Source of the DNA: Myxococcus landrumus
GTDB taxonomy: Bacteria; Myxococcota; Myxococcia; Myxococcales; Myxococcaceae
Direction: 5' to 3'
NCBI RefSeq assembly: GCF_017301635.1
Contig: NZ_CP071091.1
Span: forward strand, 9,912,501 to 9,976,500
Length of the DNA: 64,000 nucleotides
Positions 33,913 through 43,308 of this stretch are shown here, in pieces. Below the pieces are notes generated by a model that did not search any database, was not told the origin of the DNA, and saw nothing but the letters and a program-made list of their open reading frames with translations. The position numbers and the translations under genes were made by a program. How positions within the stretch are numbered: position 1 is the first letter of the stretch; every line of letters starts with the position of its first letter.

Positions 33913-34587
33913 ATGTGTGGCCGAGTCACCGTCCGAACGTCTCCTGATCAGCTCGTCGTGGAACTGGGCCTCGCCGGCATTCGCGCGGCGGTGGACCGTC
34001 CGCGCTTCAACCTGGCCCCCACGCAGCTCATGCCCGTGGTGCCCAACGACGGCGCGAGGATGCTGGATGCCTTCCGCTGGGGCCTCATCCCCTCGTGGGC
34101 GAAGGAGGCCAGCATCGGCAGCAAGCTCATCAACGCGCGAGGGGAGACGGTGGCGGAGAAGCCCAGCTTCCGCAGCGCGCTGAAGCGGCGCCGGTGCCTG
34201 GTGCTGGTGGATGGGTGGTACGAGTGGAAGCAGTCGACGAAGCCGAAGACGCCCTTCCTCTTCCAGCGTGAGGACGGAAAGCCCCTGGCGCTCGCGGGGC
34301 TGTGGGAGGAGTGGACGGCGCCGGACACGGGCGAGGTGCTGCGCACCTGCACCATCATCACCACGGGCCCCAACACGTTGATGGCGCCCATTCACGACCG
34401 GATGCCCGTCATCCTCGCGCCCCAGGCGCAGGAAGTGTGGCTGCGTCCCGAGCCGCAGGAGGCCTCCGTGTTGCTGCCGCTGCTCGTGCCCGCCGCGGAG
34501 GGCGGGCTGGAGGCCTACGAGGTGGCGCGCGTGGTCAACTCGCCCACGAACGACGTGCCCGCCTGCGTGGAGCGAGTGGCCGCGTAG
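33913..34587 (+). CDS. SRAP-domain protein (YedK/HMCES family)
   Basis: Forms a covalent thiazolidine crosslink with abasic sites in single-stranded DNA, protecting forks. The 224-residue protein starts MCGRVTV, so Cys2 is the catalytic residue once Met is removed. Conserved FNLAPTQLMPVV, WGLIPSWAKE, INARGETVAEKPSF, RCLVLVDGWYEW and the final HDRMPVIL segment are all present. ATG 33913 is fixed because Cys2 must be next to the start. Confidence 0.95.
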   Translation: MCGRVTVRTSPDQLVVELGLAGIRAAVDRPRFNLAPTQLMPVVPNDGARMLDAFRWGLIPSWAKEASIGSKLINARGETVAEKPSFRSALKRRRCLVLVDGWYEWKQSTKPKTPFLFQREDGKPLALAGLWEEWTAPDTGEVLRTCTIITTGPNTLMAPIHDRMPVILAPQAQEVWLRPEPQEASVLLPLLVPAAEGGLEAYEVARVVNSPTNDVPACVERVAA

Positions 34588-34606
34588 CGTGCCGAGGTGC
34601 GTGGGC

Positions 34607-34996
34607 TCACGCCTTGCGTCGCAGGCGTGCGTCCAGGCTCCAGGACCCCGCGCCCATCAGGAGCACCGCGAGCATGACGGTGAAGTAGAGCACCGTCAGC
34701 TCCATGGCCGCGAACGAGTACCCGCGCTGGAAGGACAGCGCCACCAGCAGGTTGAAGGTGGCGAACCCCGCGGCCGGGCGCGTGAAGAGCCCCACGGCGA
34801 TGAGCACGCCTCCCACCATTTCCGAGAGCGAGGAGCACCACGCGAGGAAGAGCGGAATGGGGAGGCCGGCATTGCCCAGGCCCTCGGCGAAGTTGGAGAT
34901 GTCCAGGGTGACCTTCATCAGGCCATGCCCCAGTGCCAGCGAGAGTCCGAATACGCCTCGGACCAGTGCCCAACCCAATGCGGTCCTTCCCTCCAT
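34607..34996 (-). CDS. DoxX-family integral membrane protein
   Basis: A 129-residue four-helix membrane protein: LVRGVFGLSLALGHGLMKV, PLFLAWCSSLSEMVGGVLIAVGLFTRPAAG, ATFNLLVALSFQRGYSF and LTVLYFTVMLAVLLMGAG. The last segment and the D-A-R end match DoxX. The family is linked to redox and quinone-related functions but has no firm general role. ATG 34996 is the family-type start; the frame is open upstream to 35092. Confidence 0.88.
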   Translation of the reverse strand: MEGRTALGWALVRGVFGLSLALGHGLMKVTLDISNFAEGLGNAGLPIPLFLAWCSSLSEMVGGVLIAVGLFTRPAAGFATFNLLVALSFQRGYSFAAMELTVLYFTVMLAVLLMGAGSWSLDARLRRKA

Positions 34997-35222
34997 GGTG
35001 TCTTCCTCCGAGATGTCTTCCTCATCCTCGCACAGGGCGTCGACTGCTTCCCCGGAGAGAGGAGAGGCAGGGGGCTGACCACGGCTGGCCACGGCCGCGA
35101 GTCGGGGGCAGCTTGTGGGCTGGATGGGGGCCTGTCTTCACCGTGTCGGGCGGGTGAAGAGGCTCGGGCTCGTCCGGTGGGTCGGGTGAGGCCGAGCAGC
35201 GAGCCTCCGGAATGGGAGCGCC

Positions 35223-35534
35223 ATGCTGACGGGAAGCGCGAGCATTGACCTGGACAAGGTAGACGAGGCGGTGAGCGGTCCCATCGTCGAGGCGGGGCCG
35301 GACCACCTCACGGTGCATGACGTGGGCGCGGGCGAGGACCTCACGCTGCGCATCGACGACCGCACCCGCTATCTCTGGACCGATTCACGGGAGCTGGGCC
35401 GTCTGACCGACGCGGCCCAGGTGCGAGTGGGCTTCTACATCGCCGCCGGAGTCCATGTGGCCGCGGAGGTCATCGTGATGGACCCAGGGAAGGGGACCTC
35501 CATCACGGGCATCCTGCCGCAAGACCTCCAGTGA
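35223..35534 (+). CDS. Small protein of unknown function
   Basis: A 103-residue cytoplasmic protein with an alternating hydrophobic pattern (PIVEAGPDHLTVHDV, LTLRIDDRTRYLW, VGFYIAAGVHVAAEVIVMD) that suggests a small beta-barrel of the OB or DUF5666-like type. GGGAG stands close before ATG 35223. I do not recognise the family. It is convergent with the Hsp70-like gene, with a hairpin between. Confidence 0.6.
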   Translation: MLTGSASIDLDKVDEAVSGPIVEAGPDHLTVHDVGAGEDLTLRIDDRTRYLWTDSRELGRLTDAAQVRVGFYIAAGVHVAAEVIVMDPGKGTSITGILPQDLQ

Positions 35535-35539
35535 GCCTC

Positions 35540-35558
35540 CGCCCGCAAGGTGCGGGCG
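35540..35558. terminator. Short convergent hairpin
   Basis: CGCCCGCA (35540-35547) and TGCGGGCG (35551-35558) form an 8-bp stem with a 3-base loop. It fills the gap between two convergent genes. No T-run follows on either strand, so termination is likely but weakly supported. Confidence 0.45.
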
Positions 35559-37073
35559 CTACGACGTCCGCTTGGGCGCGCGCAGGTCGGTGATGGCGAG
35601 CGGGTGGCGCGTGCCCTGCGGAGAGACGAGCGCCGCGTTGAGGATGAAGTCCTGGCCCATGCGCAGCTCCAGCGTGGTGGGGCCCTTGTAGGTCGTGCGC
35701 CAGTCGAGCTCGATGCGCACCGTGCCGAGCAGCTCGCGCTCCACCGTGGTGGTGTCCAGGGACTCGAACAGGGCCACGGAGATGGGGCCCGGGATGAGCG
35801 GCAGCTCGAGCGTCACGGACCGCGTGGCGGGCACGGGGGTGTTGGCGGGGATGACTTCATGCTGGGCCCCGCCGGGCACCATGATGCCGATGGGCATGGG
35901 CACCACGTCGGTCAGGCCGGTGATGCCGCGCGCCAGGTTGCGACCGAGGATGGCCGCGCCCACCGCCACGCCCAGCTCCGGGTTGACCTCCTTGTCCGAG
36001 GACAGCCGCTTGAAGTGCGAGAAGCGCTGGCGGATGACAGGCATGCGCGTCTGTCCGCCCACCAGCACCAGCTCGTCGATGTGCTCCGCCTTGAGCTTCG
36101 CGCGCTCCAGCACGTCGTCACACGCGGACGCGGCGCGCTCGATGAGCTGGAACACCATCTCTTCCAACTGCTTGCGCGTGAGCGTGTAGTCGAAGTCGAC
36201 GAAGCCGCCGTCCTTCTGGGCGATGCAGGGCACTCGCATCACCGTGGAGTCGCGCGTGCTCAGGGTCATCTTCGCGGACTCGGCCGCGAACACCAGCCGC
36301 TGCATCACGACCTGGTTCGCGCGCAGGTCGATGCCGTGCTGGCGCTGGAAGTCGGACACGAGGAACTCGACGATGCGCTCATCGAAGTTGGCGCCACCGA
36401 GGAACGCGTCGCCGCCGGTGGCCAGCACCTTCACCACCCGGTTGTGCACGGCGAGGAGCGTGGCGTCGAACGTGCCACCGCCCAGGTCGAACACCATCAC
36501 CGTCTGCTCGGGGTTGCGCAGGTTGGCGTAGTACAGCGCCGCGGCGGTGGGCTCGTTGATGATGGCGCGGACCTGGAGGCCACACTGTTCGGCCGCCTGC
36601 CGCACTGCCTCGCGCTGGCGGATGCTGGCGTGCGCGGGCACCGTCAGCACGCACTCCCGGAAGGGCTCGCCGGCGGCGTGGTTCGCCAGGGTGAGAATCT
36701 GCTTGATGACGAGCTGGGTGACGTCCGTCAGCGATGTCACCTTCCCGTACATCTTCACGGCGGTGTAGCCGTCGGGGGCCTCGACGAGCTCGAAGGCGTA
36801 CTTGTCCTTGTGCTGGGTGACGTACTCGGACTGGTAGCGGCGGCCGAGGAACCGCTTGGCGCCGAAGACGGTGTGGCGAGGGTCGTCGATGATTTGCCGC
36901 CGCGCCGCATGGCCAACGATGGCCTTGTCCGCCGCGTGGAACCACACCACCGAGGGCAGCGTGAAGCTCTTGTCCGTGACGGGCACCACCCTCAGCTTGC
37001 CCGCCTTGTCGAAGAAGGCCGCCGACGTGTTGGTGGTCCCGAAGTCGATTCCGAGGATGGGCGCCGTACTCAT
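35559..37073 (-). CDS. Short Hsp70/DnaK-family protein
   Basis: ATPase of the Hsp70 fold, 504 residues, against about 610-640 for DnaK. The nucleotide-binding domain is complete: GIDFGTTNTSAAFF, INEPTAAALYYA, VMVFDLGGGTFDATLL and LVLVGGQTRMPVIRQ. The substrate-binding beta-domain is partly present (GIMVPGGAQHEVIPANTPVPATRS), but the alpha-helical lid is missing. This fits HscC-like or other specialised Hsp70 proteins that act without the normal DnaK cycle. Some myxobacterial relatives act in motility or development; which one this is I cannot say. Start ATG 37073; an ATG six codons upstream is possible. Confidence 0.88.
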   Translation of the reverse strand: MSTAPILGIDFGTTNTSAAFFDKAGKLRVVPVTDKSFTLPSVVWFHAADKAIVGHAARRQIIDDPRHTVFGAKRFLGRRYQSEYVTQHKDKYAFELVEAPDGYTAVKMYGKVTSLTDVTQLVIKQILTLANHAAGEPFRECVLTVPAHASIRQREAVRQAAEQCGLQVRAIINEPTAAALYYANLRNPEQTVMVFDLGGGTFDATLLAVHNRVVKVLATGGDAFLGGANFDERIVEFLVSDFQRQHGIDLRANQVVMQRLVFAAESAKMTLSTRDSTVMRVPCIAQKDGGFVDFDYTLTRKQLEEMVFQLIERAASACDDVLERAKLKAEHIDELVLVGGQTRMPVIRQRFSHFKRLSSDKEVNPELGVAVGAAILGRNLARGITGLTDVVPMPIGIMVPGGAQHEVIPANTPVPATRSVTLELPLIPGPISVALFESLDTTTVERELLGTVRIELDWRTTYKGPTTLELRMGQDFILNAALVSPQGTRHPLAITDLRAPKRTS

Positions 37074-37138
37074 TCGTCGGGAGTCTCCCATGTCCCGCGC
37101 GCCGGTTCAGCCCCGGAGATTCGACGGTGTGTGAGTTC

Positions 37139-37711
37139 CTACACGTGCTCCATGAGGAGGACGGCGACCGTGTGCGGGGCGAGCGCCTCGTAGAAGTGGG
37201 GGACATCTCCGGGAAACGTCGCGTAATCCCCGGGTCCCAGCTCCACGGTGGTGTCCGTGGGACCCGTGCGCAGGCGCCCCTTGCTGACGTAGAGGTGCTC
37301 GACGCTGCCGGGGATGTGGGCTTGTGCCTGGCGCGAGGAGCCCGGCTCCAGGTTGATGACGTAGAGGTCCCTGCGTGCGCCGGGCGGGCAGGCCGACAGC
37401 ATGATGCCCGTGAAGTGGGCTTGCTCGGAGCGGATGGCGGCGCCCTCGCCCGCGCGGATGACCTTCACCTGTCGGATGGGTGGGTCCACCAGCCGGCTGA
37501 AGGGAATGCCGAGGGCGACGGCGAGGGCCCACAAGGTCTCGATGCTGGGATTGCCGGTGCCGGCTTCCAACTGGGAGAGGGTGGACTTGGCGACGTTGGC
37601 GCGCCGGGCCAGCTCCGACAGCGAGACGTCCGCGCGCTCTCGCTCCCGGCGCAGCGCACCGGCGATGGCATCCAACGGGCGGAGCGGCTTGGGCGTTCGT
37701 TTTACCGGCAT
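37139..37711 (-). CDS. XRE-family transcriptional regulator with a cupin sensor domain
   Basis: A 190-residue regulator: residues about 15-75 form a helix-turn-helix of the Cro/CI type (VSLSELARRANVAKSTLSQLEAGTGNPSIETLWALA). Residues about 100-185 are a small cupin barrel (GSSRQAQAHIPGSVEHLYVSKGRLRTG, LGPGDYATFPGDVPHFYE) that binds a small ligand. This design is common in amino-acid and polyamine regulators. It is divergent from azlCD, with only 47 bases between the starts and an inverted repeat in that gap, so it almost surely controls azlCD and itself. Confidence 0.92.
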   Translation of the reverse strand: MPVKRTPKPLRPLDAIAGALRRERERADVSLSELARRANVAKSTLSQLEAGTGNPSIETLWALAVALGIPFSRLVDPPIRQVKVIRAGEGAAIRSEQAHFTGIMLSACPPGARRDLYVINLEPGSSRQAQAHIPGSVEHLYVSKGRLRTGPTDTTVELGPGDYATFPGDVPHFYEALAPHTVAVLLMEHV

Positions 37712-37714
37712 GGT

Positions 37715-37732
37715 CGTTCTTATTGACGAACG
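37715..37732. promoter_or_regulatory. Candidate operator of the XRE-cupin regulator
   Basis: An inverted repeat CGTTC-N8-GAACG (37715-37719 and 37728-37732) lies in the 47-base gap between the regulator and azlC, 26 bases before the azlC start. A further CGTTCG lies at 37694-37699, inside the regulator's first codons. Position and symmetry fit a dimeric repressor site for both genes. Confidence 0.5.
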
Positions 37733-37758
37733 GTCGGCTTCTGTCCAGATTGGTGTGT

Positions 37759-38451
37759 ATGGGAAAAGTGGATCGCGCCCTTCTCCGGGATGTGGGGGCG
37801 GTGGCCCTGGCCGCGGGTGTGGTGGGTGTCTCGTTTGGAGCGCTCGCGGTGGCGGCGGGCATGCCCGTGTGGATGGCCGGGCTCATGTCGGTGGTGGTGT
37901 TCGCCGGAGGTTCGCAGTTCGTGGCGGTGGGGATGGTGGCGTCGGGAGGCAGCCCCGTGGCGGCGGTGCTGGCGGGGTTGTTGCTCAACGCGCGGCATCT
38001 GCCTTTCGGGTTGGTGGTGGCGGATGTGTTGGGGCGCAAGTGGCCCATGAAGTTGTTGGGCGCGCACCTGATGGTGGATGAGTCCGTGGCGTTCGCGCTG
38101 GCGCAGCGAGACCCGGAGCGCCGGCGCGCGGCTTATTGGTTGTGTGGCGGTTTGCTGTTCGTGGGCTGGAACGTGGGCGTCGTGGCGGGCGGGTGGATTG
38201 GGAAGACGGTGGGGAACCCGGAGTCGCTGGGGCTGGATGCGGCGTTTCCGGCGTGCATGCTCGCGTTGCTGTTGCCGTCGCTGCTGCCCCCGAAGAAGGA
38301 GGAGGCCGCGGAAGGGGCGGGGCCCAGGGCGACGAAGGCGCGCAAGGTGGCCGTGGTGGGGGCGCTCATCGCGCTGGCGGCGACGCCGCTGCTGCCCGCG
38401 GGGTTGCCGGTGTTGTTGTCGATTCTCGCGGTGGGGGTGGCTCTGCGATGA
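37759..38451 (+). CDS. azlC: AzlC-family permease (branched-chain amino-acid exporter, large subunit)
   Basis: Large subunit of the two-protein AzlCD exporter, which pumps out branched-chain amino acids and analogues. It has 230 residues with about five or six TM helices. Family marks are GVSFGALAVAAGMP, MSVVVFAGGSQFVAVGM and LLLNARHLPFGLVV. The start at ATG 37759 keeps the short N-tail (MGKVDRALLRDV). The azlD start overlaps its stop. Regulation by the divergent XRE-cupin protein is likely. Confidence 0.9.
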   Translation: MGKVDRALLRDVGAVALAAGVVGVSFGALAVAAGMPVWMAGLMSVVVFAGGSQFVAVGMVASGGSPVAAVLAGLLLNARHLPFGLVVADVLGRKWPMKLLGAHLMVDESVAFALAQRDPERRRAAYWLCGGLLFVGWNVGVVAGGWIGKTVGNPESLGLDAAFPACMLALLLPSLLPPKKEEAAEGAGPRATKARKVAVVGALIALAATPLLPAGLPVLLSILAVGVALR

Positions 38452-38756
38452 CGCTGCTGCCGATTCTGGTCTTGGCGTTGGGGACGTATGGCTTTCGGGT
38501 CGCCGGTCCGCTCTTGAGTGAGCGGCTGCGGCTCTCCGCTCGGGTGCAGGACTTGATGTCACTGGCGACCATCGCGATGTTGGCGGCGCTCGTCGCCACC
38601 TCGACGCTGGTGGCGCAGGGCGGGTTCGCGGGAGGGGCTCGGGCGGTCGGGGTGCTGGTGGGGGCGGTGCTCGCCTGGAGGCAGGCGCCGTTCATCGCAG
38701 TGGTCGTGGTGGCCGCCGCCACGGCCGCGGGACTGCGCTTGATGGGGGTTCCCTGA
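38448..38756 (+). CDS. azlD: AzlD-family small permease subunit
   Basis: Small partner of AzlC, 102 residues with about four TM segments: LLPILVLALGTYGFRVAGPLL (the 'TYxxR' mark of AzlD), LMSLATIAMLAALVATSTLV, AVGVLVGAVLAW and FIAVVVVAAATAAGLRLMG. It overlaps azlC by ATGA, as usual for this pair. Confidence 0.9.
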   Translation: MTLLPILVLALGTYGFRVAGPLLSERLRLSARVQDLMSLATIAMLAALVATSTLVAQGGFAGGARAVGVLVGAVLAWRQAPFIAVVVVAAATAAGLRLMGVP

Positions 38757-38842
38757 GTCTCCGCGGTTGAGCCAATTGAGTGGCCGGGTGTTGTAGTAAC
38801 TGTGTTGTGAAGTCCGGCGGGGCCTGGATATGGTCGCGGGCC

Positions 38843-39895
38843 ATGAATCAGGAGCTGCCGGAGTCGCTGCGACAGTGGGTGGAGGTCGAGGTCCAGGGCG
38901 GTTGTCGTTCCGAGGGTGAAGTGCTCGCGCGGTTGCGTGCGCGGTTCGCGGCGCATCCGGACGTGGGGGATGGGCTCGAGTCGTGGATGGAGCAGGCTCG
39001 CCAGTGGCTGGACGCGCAGGATGCTCGGGAGCACGGGTGGGGCGACGAGGCGACGGCGAATGATGCCTTGGACCAGGCGTTCGCGGCCCTCCATCGCGAG
39101 GGCATCGTGGCCTTGCAGGACGTGGAGGATGGCTGGGGAGAGGTCGCCGCGGGGGCGGTGCGCCACCCGGCGGTGGTCCGTGGCGCGGTCTTCTATTCGC
39201 GGGAGGCGCTGACGCGGACGATGGTGAACGGGGAGGCGTTGCGGCTCTCGTTCACGTCCACGGCGCTCGTGCCCAAGTGCAAGGTGAAGCCGGAGTTGGA
39301 GAAGGCGCTCGCGGGGAAGGTCCGCGACACGCTGGCGAGCCATGGTATCGAGACGCGTTGGGATGGCGACCTCGACTCAGCCATTGAGATTCCGGCGTTC
39401 CCCTGGCGCAAGCGGCGCCGCAACGCGGTGATTCCTGATTGGAGCGTGGCGGGCGTGGTGCGGGGGCTGCAGCTCCTGGACAACGTCGGGGAGGGGGCGG
39501 CCATCGAGGGGGCGAAGCAGTTCGTCGTCGAGTGCGCGAAGCGTCACTACGGCGAGGCGCTCACGTTCGAGGCGGCTCACGTGCCCGAGACGGGGGTGTT
39601 TGATTTGTATGCGGTGATTGCGGTCGTGGAGAACCACTCGGAGCCACCGAACTCCTCAGCGCGTCTCCTGTCGGAGATTGAGCCGCTCTTCCCCGGCGCC
39701 GGTTTCGTGGATGGCGATGAGATGTTGATTCAGCTCTTCTACCGAGAGGTGGACCGACTGAAGGCCCGCGTCCACGACGTGCAGTACCCGGGGGTGCTCC
39801 GGATGACGACGGTGGGCTGCTTGATGCCCGCCGTCAGTGCGAGAGAGTTGCGTGAAGGCGTCCTGGGTCACCTTCCCGCTGCACCCCAGGAATGA
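38843..39895 (+). CDS. DUF6891-like protein of unknown function
   Basis: A 350-residue cytoplasmic protein. The first half (EVLARLRARFAAHPDVGDGL ... NDALDQAFAALHREGIVALQDVEDGWGE) resembles what I recall as DUF6891. The second half (about 150-340) is a mixed alpha/beta region with no family I recognise. It has no signal peptide or catalytic signature. It is transcribed alone; a stem-loop follows its stop codon. The domain name is tentative. Confidence 0.6.
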   Translation: MNQELPESLRQWVEVEVQGGCRSEGEVLARLRARFAAHPDVGDGLESWMEQARQWLDAQDAREHGWGDEATANDALDQAFAALHREGIVALQDVEDGWGEVAAGAVRHPAVVRGAVFYSREALTRTMVNGEALRLSFTSTALVPKCKVKPELEKALAGKVRDTLASHGIETRWDGDLDSAIEIPAFPWRKRRRNAVIPDWSVAGVVRGLQLLDNVGEGAAIEGAKQFVVECAKRHYGEALTFEAAHVPETGVFDLYAVIAVVENHSEPPNSSARLLSEIEPLFPGAGFVDGDEMLIQLFYREVDRLKARVHDVQYPGVLRMTTVGCLMPAVSARELREGVLGHLPAAPQE

Positions 39896-39934
39896 TGGAT
39901 TGTCTTGCCTGCACTTCGTGGCAGGGCAGTCCAT
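39895..39934 (+). terminator. Stem-loop directly after the DUF6891-like gene
   Basis: A 14-bp stem with three G-T wobbles (39895-39908 with 39921-39934), starting on the last base of the stop codon. The loop is 12 bases and no T-run follows. Position suggests a terminator or 3'-end stabiliser. Confidence 0.5.
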
Positions 39935-39945
39935 CTCTCGCGGAG

Positions 39946-39992
39946 CATTCGTGTCTGGGTTGGTCTGGATTCGGAACTCCGAGACACGAATG
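39946..39992. repeat. Perfect 11-bp inverted repeat between convergent genes
   Basis: CATTCGTGTCT (39946-39956) and AGACACGAATG (39982-39992) are perfect inverted arms around 25 bases. The repeat lies 15 bases beyond the crdA stop codon on the crdA transcript, so it may shape that 3' end. The sequence is less GC-rich than its surroundings. Confidence 0.6.
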
Positions 39993-40007
39993 ACTTTCAT
40001 GCAAGGG

Positions 40008-41501
<1,494 letters not shown>

Positions 41502-41630
41502 GAAGGGCGCTCCCAGCCTGGGGCCACGTCACGCGGCCGCTCGCGGGCACTCAGGACAATCTCACGGAAATTATTTGGACATTCAAGGGTTTCGGGGCGC
41601 GCAGCGGGTGTCTCAAGCGGGACAAATGCT

Positions 41631-41660
41631 TTGACTCACCCCTGGGACTGAGACTACACG
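41631..41660 (+). promoter_or_regulatory. Possible promoter of the che3 operon
   Basis: TTGACT (41631-41636), an 18-base spacer and TACACG (41655-41660), about 60 bases upstream of the crdB start. The -35 element is good and the -10 element poor. I see no clean sigma54 site (GG-N10-GC with consensus flanks) on either strand of the crdA-crdB gap. Confidence 0.35.
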
Positions 41661-41669
41661 CGACGCACG

Positions 41670-41700
41670 ACCCGTCCCCTACGGGTGATTCTTTCGTTTT
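41670..41700 (+). promoter_or_regulatory. Terminator-like hairpin in the crdB leader
   Basis: ACCCGT (41670-41675) pairs with ACGGGT (41681-41686) and is followed by T-rich sequence (GATTCTTTCGTTTT). It lies between the possible promoter and the crdB ribosome site, which is unusual for a terminator and allows an attenuation or mRNA-leader role. Confidence 0.4.
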
Positions 41701-41719
41701 CAAGTTTTCGGGAGGAATG

Positions 41720-42472
41720 ATGCGTCGGATTTCTCTTTGGGCGGGTCTCGGCCTTGCGATGGCCGTGTTGACTGGCTGCCCCCCCACCTATCCCAACTGC
41801 AATGACGACTCGACTTGCTCCGAGAAGGGCGAGGTTTGCGTTCAGGGCCAGTGCCAGGAGTGCGCCACCGACGCCAACTGCAAGGAGGGCTTCACGTGCC
41901 AGGGCAACAAGTGCGCCCCCAAGCCCCCTGAGTGCACGGTCGACAATCAGTGCGGCGATGGCCGCATCTGCGAGGCCGGCAAGTGCGCCGAGGCTCAGTG
42001 CAAGGATGACTCCGGCTGCCCCTCCGGCGGCAAGTGCCAGGCGGGCCGCTGCCAGGTCCCCTCGGACACCTGCGCGTCCAACTCCGACTGCGGTGAGGGC
42101 AAGGAGTGCACCGCGGGCCGCTGCGTGACGGCCGCCGCCGACAAGTGCGACTGGAGCCCCATCCGTTTCGGCTTCAACGAGTCCTCGCTGACGTCCGAGG
42201 CGCAGCAGCGCCTGTCCGACCTGGCCACCTGCATCAAGACGGGCCAGCAGGGCAAGCTGACCCTGGCGGGTCACGCCGACGAGCGCGGCACCGAGGAGTA
42301 CAACCTCCAGCTCTCCAACCGCCGCGCGGCGGCCGTCAAGCGGTACCTGACGGACCTGGGCGTCAAGTCCAGCAGCGTGACGACGGTGGGCTACGGTGAG
42401 ACGCGCCCGGTGAACACCTCCTCCAGCGAGGATGCCTGGAGCGAGAACCGCCGCGTTGAGTTCCAGCGCTAG
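41720..42472 (+). CDS. crdB: CrdB: Pal/OmpA-like lipoprotein with Cys-rich repeats
   Basis: Envelope lipoprotein that opens the che3 operon. It has a signal peptide with lipobox (MAVLTGC), then about 110 residues of repeated Cys-rich units of the type 'D..C..G..C..G.C' (CNDDSTCSEKGEVCVQGQCQEC, DNQCGDGRICEAGKC and others). Such units occur in many myxobacterial surface proteins. The C-terminal OmpA/Pal domain has the peptidoglycan site AGHADERGTEEYNLQLSNRRAAAV and ENRRVEF. Two adjacent ATGs (41717, 41720) follow GGAGGA at 41711-41716; the second is spaced better. CrdB probably ties the chemosensory system to the cell wall and may be its sensor input (inference). Confidence 0.9.
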   Translation: MRRISLWAGLGLAMAVLTGCPPTYPNCNDDSTCSEKGEVCVQGQCQECATDANCKEGFTCQGNKCAPKPPECTVDNQCGDGRICEAGKCAEAQCKDDSGCPSGGKCQAGRCQVPSDTCASNSDCGEGKECTAGRCVTAAADKCDWSPIRFGFNESSLTSEAQQRLSDLATCIKTGQQGKLTLAGHADERGTEEYNLQLSNRRAAAVKRYLTDLGVKSSSVTTVGYGETRPVNTSSSEDAWSENRRVEFQR

Positions 42473-42498
42473 TTCCGGCTGGGGTAGGCTGCGCGCAC

Positions 42499-42933
42499 AT
42501 GGCCGTCCACGAGCCGGAAGCGCGTCAGTCCTATCTCGTCTTTGCCTGCGGCAGTAGCTGGTACGCGGTACCCGCGGAGAGTGCGGCGGAGGTCGTCACC
42601 TTCCCCGAACTCACGCGGGTGCCGGGCTCCCCGGCGCACCTGTTGGGCGTGTTCGCGCACCGAGGAGAAGTCATCCCGGTGGTGGACATGGGCCTGCTCG
42701 TCGTCGGGGTGAGCCAATCCTCGCGGAGGGCCGTCCTGGTACGGCTCCCGCGTGGGACGCTGGCCCTCACTGCGACCACGGTGGCGGGTGTCTCCCCGGT
42801 GACGGGAGCGCTGGAGCCGCTGGGTTCCTCGGGCGTCCAGGTCCACCTGCGAGGCCCCGCCAAGAGCGGCCCCAGGGACGTGGCCGTCATCGACCCCGAC
42901 GGGTTGTTCGACCATCTCAGCCAGGGGGCGTGA
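42499..42933 (+). CDS. cheW3: CheW-type coupling protein of Che3
   Basis: A 144-residue CheW domain that links the chemoreceptors to CheA3. Matches: YLVFACGSSWYAVPAESAAEVVTFPELTRVPGSPAHLLGVFAHRGEVIPVVDMGLLV, then VLVRLPRGTLALTATTVAGV. It is close to the normal length, with no extra domain. The gene starts 26 bases after crdB and ends 3 bases before the second CheW-like gene. Confidence 0.92.
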   Translation: MAVHEPEARQSYLVFACGSSWYAVPAESAAEVVTFPELTRVPGSPAHLLGVFAHRGEVIPVVDMGLLVVGVSQSSRRAVLVRLPRGTLALTATTVAGVSPVTGALEPLGSSGVQVHLRGPAKSGPRDVAVIDPDGLFDHLSQGA

Positions 42934-42936
42934 GCC

Positions 42937-43308
42937 ATGGCACCAGCCAGTCCCGTCCGGGGCATGCTGTTGTGCCATGCGGGCCCGCATCGGCTCGCCT
43001 TCGCGGCGCATGAAGTGGTCTCCATCACCTCGCCGGGAGGAGAGGCCGCGGCCTCCGCCGCGCTGGCCTTCCGTGCCCCGCCGGGGGCCTCGAGGGTGCT
43101 GGTGGCGACGTCGGGGGGCACGGTGGGGGTGGATGCCTTGGAGATCGACTCGGAGACACACTGGCTGATGCCCGTGCCGGGGGTGGTGGCGAGTGCGTCG
43201 GGAGGGAGCCTGCGCGGCTTTGTCCTGGCGCGAGGGGCGCTCTGGCCGCTGCTGGGATTGGCGGACTTCGAGCGCTTCTTGCGGGGCCTTCCCCGAGGGG
43301 CCGCATGA
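42937..43308 (+). CDS. Divergent second CheW-like protein of the Che3 operon
   Basis: A 123-residue protein with CheW-like strands (GMLLCHAGPHRLAFAAHEVVSIT, RVLVATSGGTVGVDALEI, LRGFVLARGALWPLLGLADF). It lacks the usual 'GV...RG..IPVIDLR' centre, so about one subdomain is shortened. It may be a truncated or modified coupling protein. In M. xanthus the che3 operon includes a gene called crdC; I cannot decide from memory whether it is this one or another member. The end overlaps the first receptor gene by ATGA. Confidence 0.7.
   Translation: MAPASPVRGMLLCHAGPHRLAFAAHEVVSITSPGGEAAASAALAFRAPPGASRVLVATSGGTVGVDALEIDSETHWLMPVPGVVASASGGSLRGFVLARGALWPLLGLADFERFLRGLPRGAA

Noticed and set aside
41502..41716. 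Sigma54 promoter in the crdA-crdB gap
   Set aside because: No GG-N10-GC pair with acceptable flanks was found on either strand.
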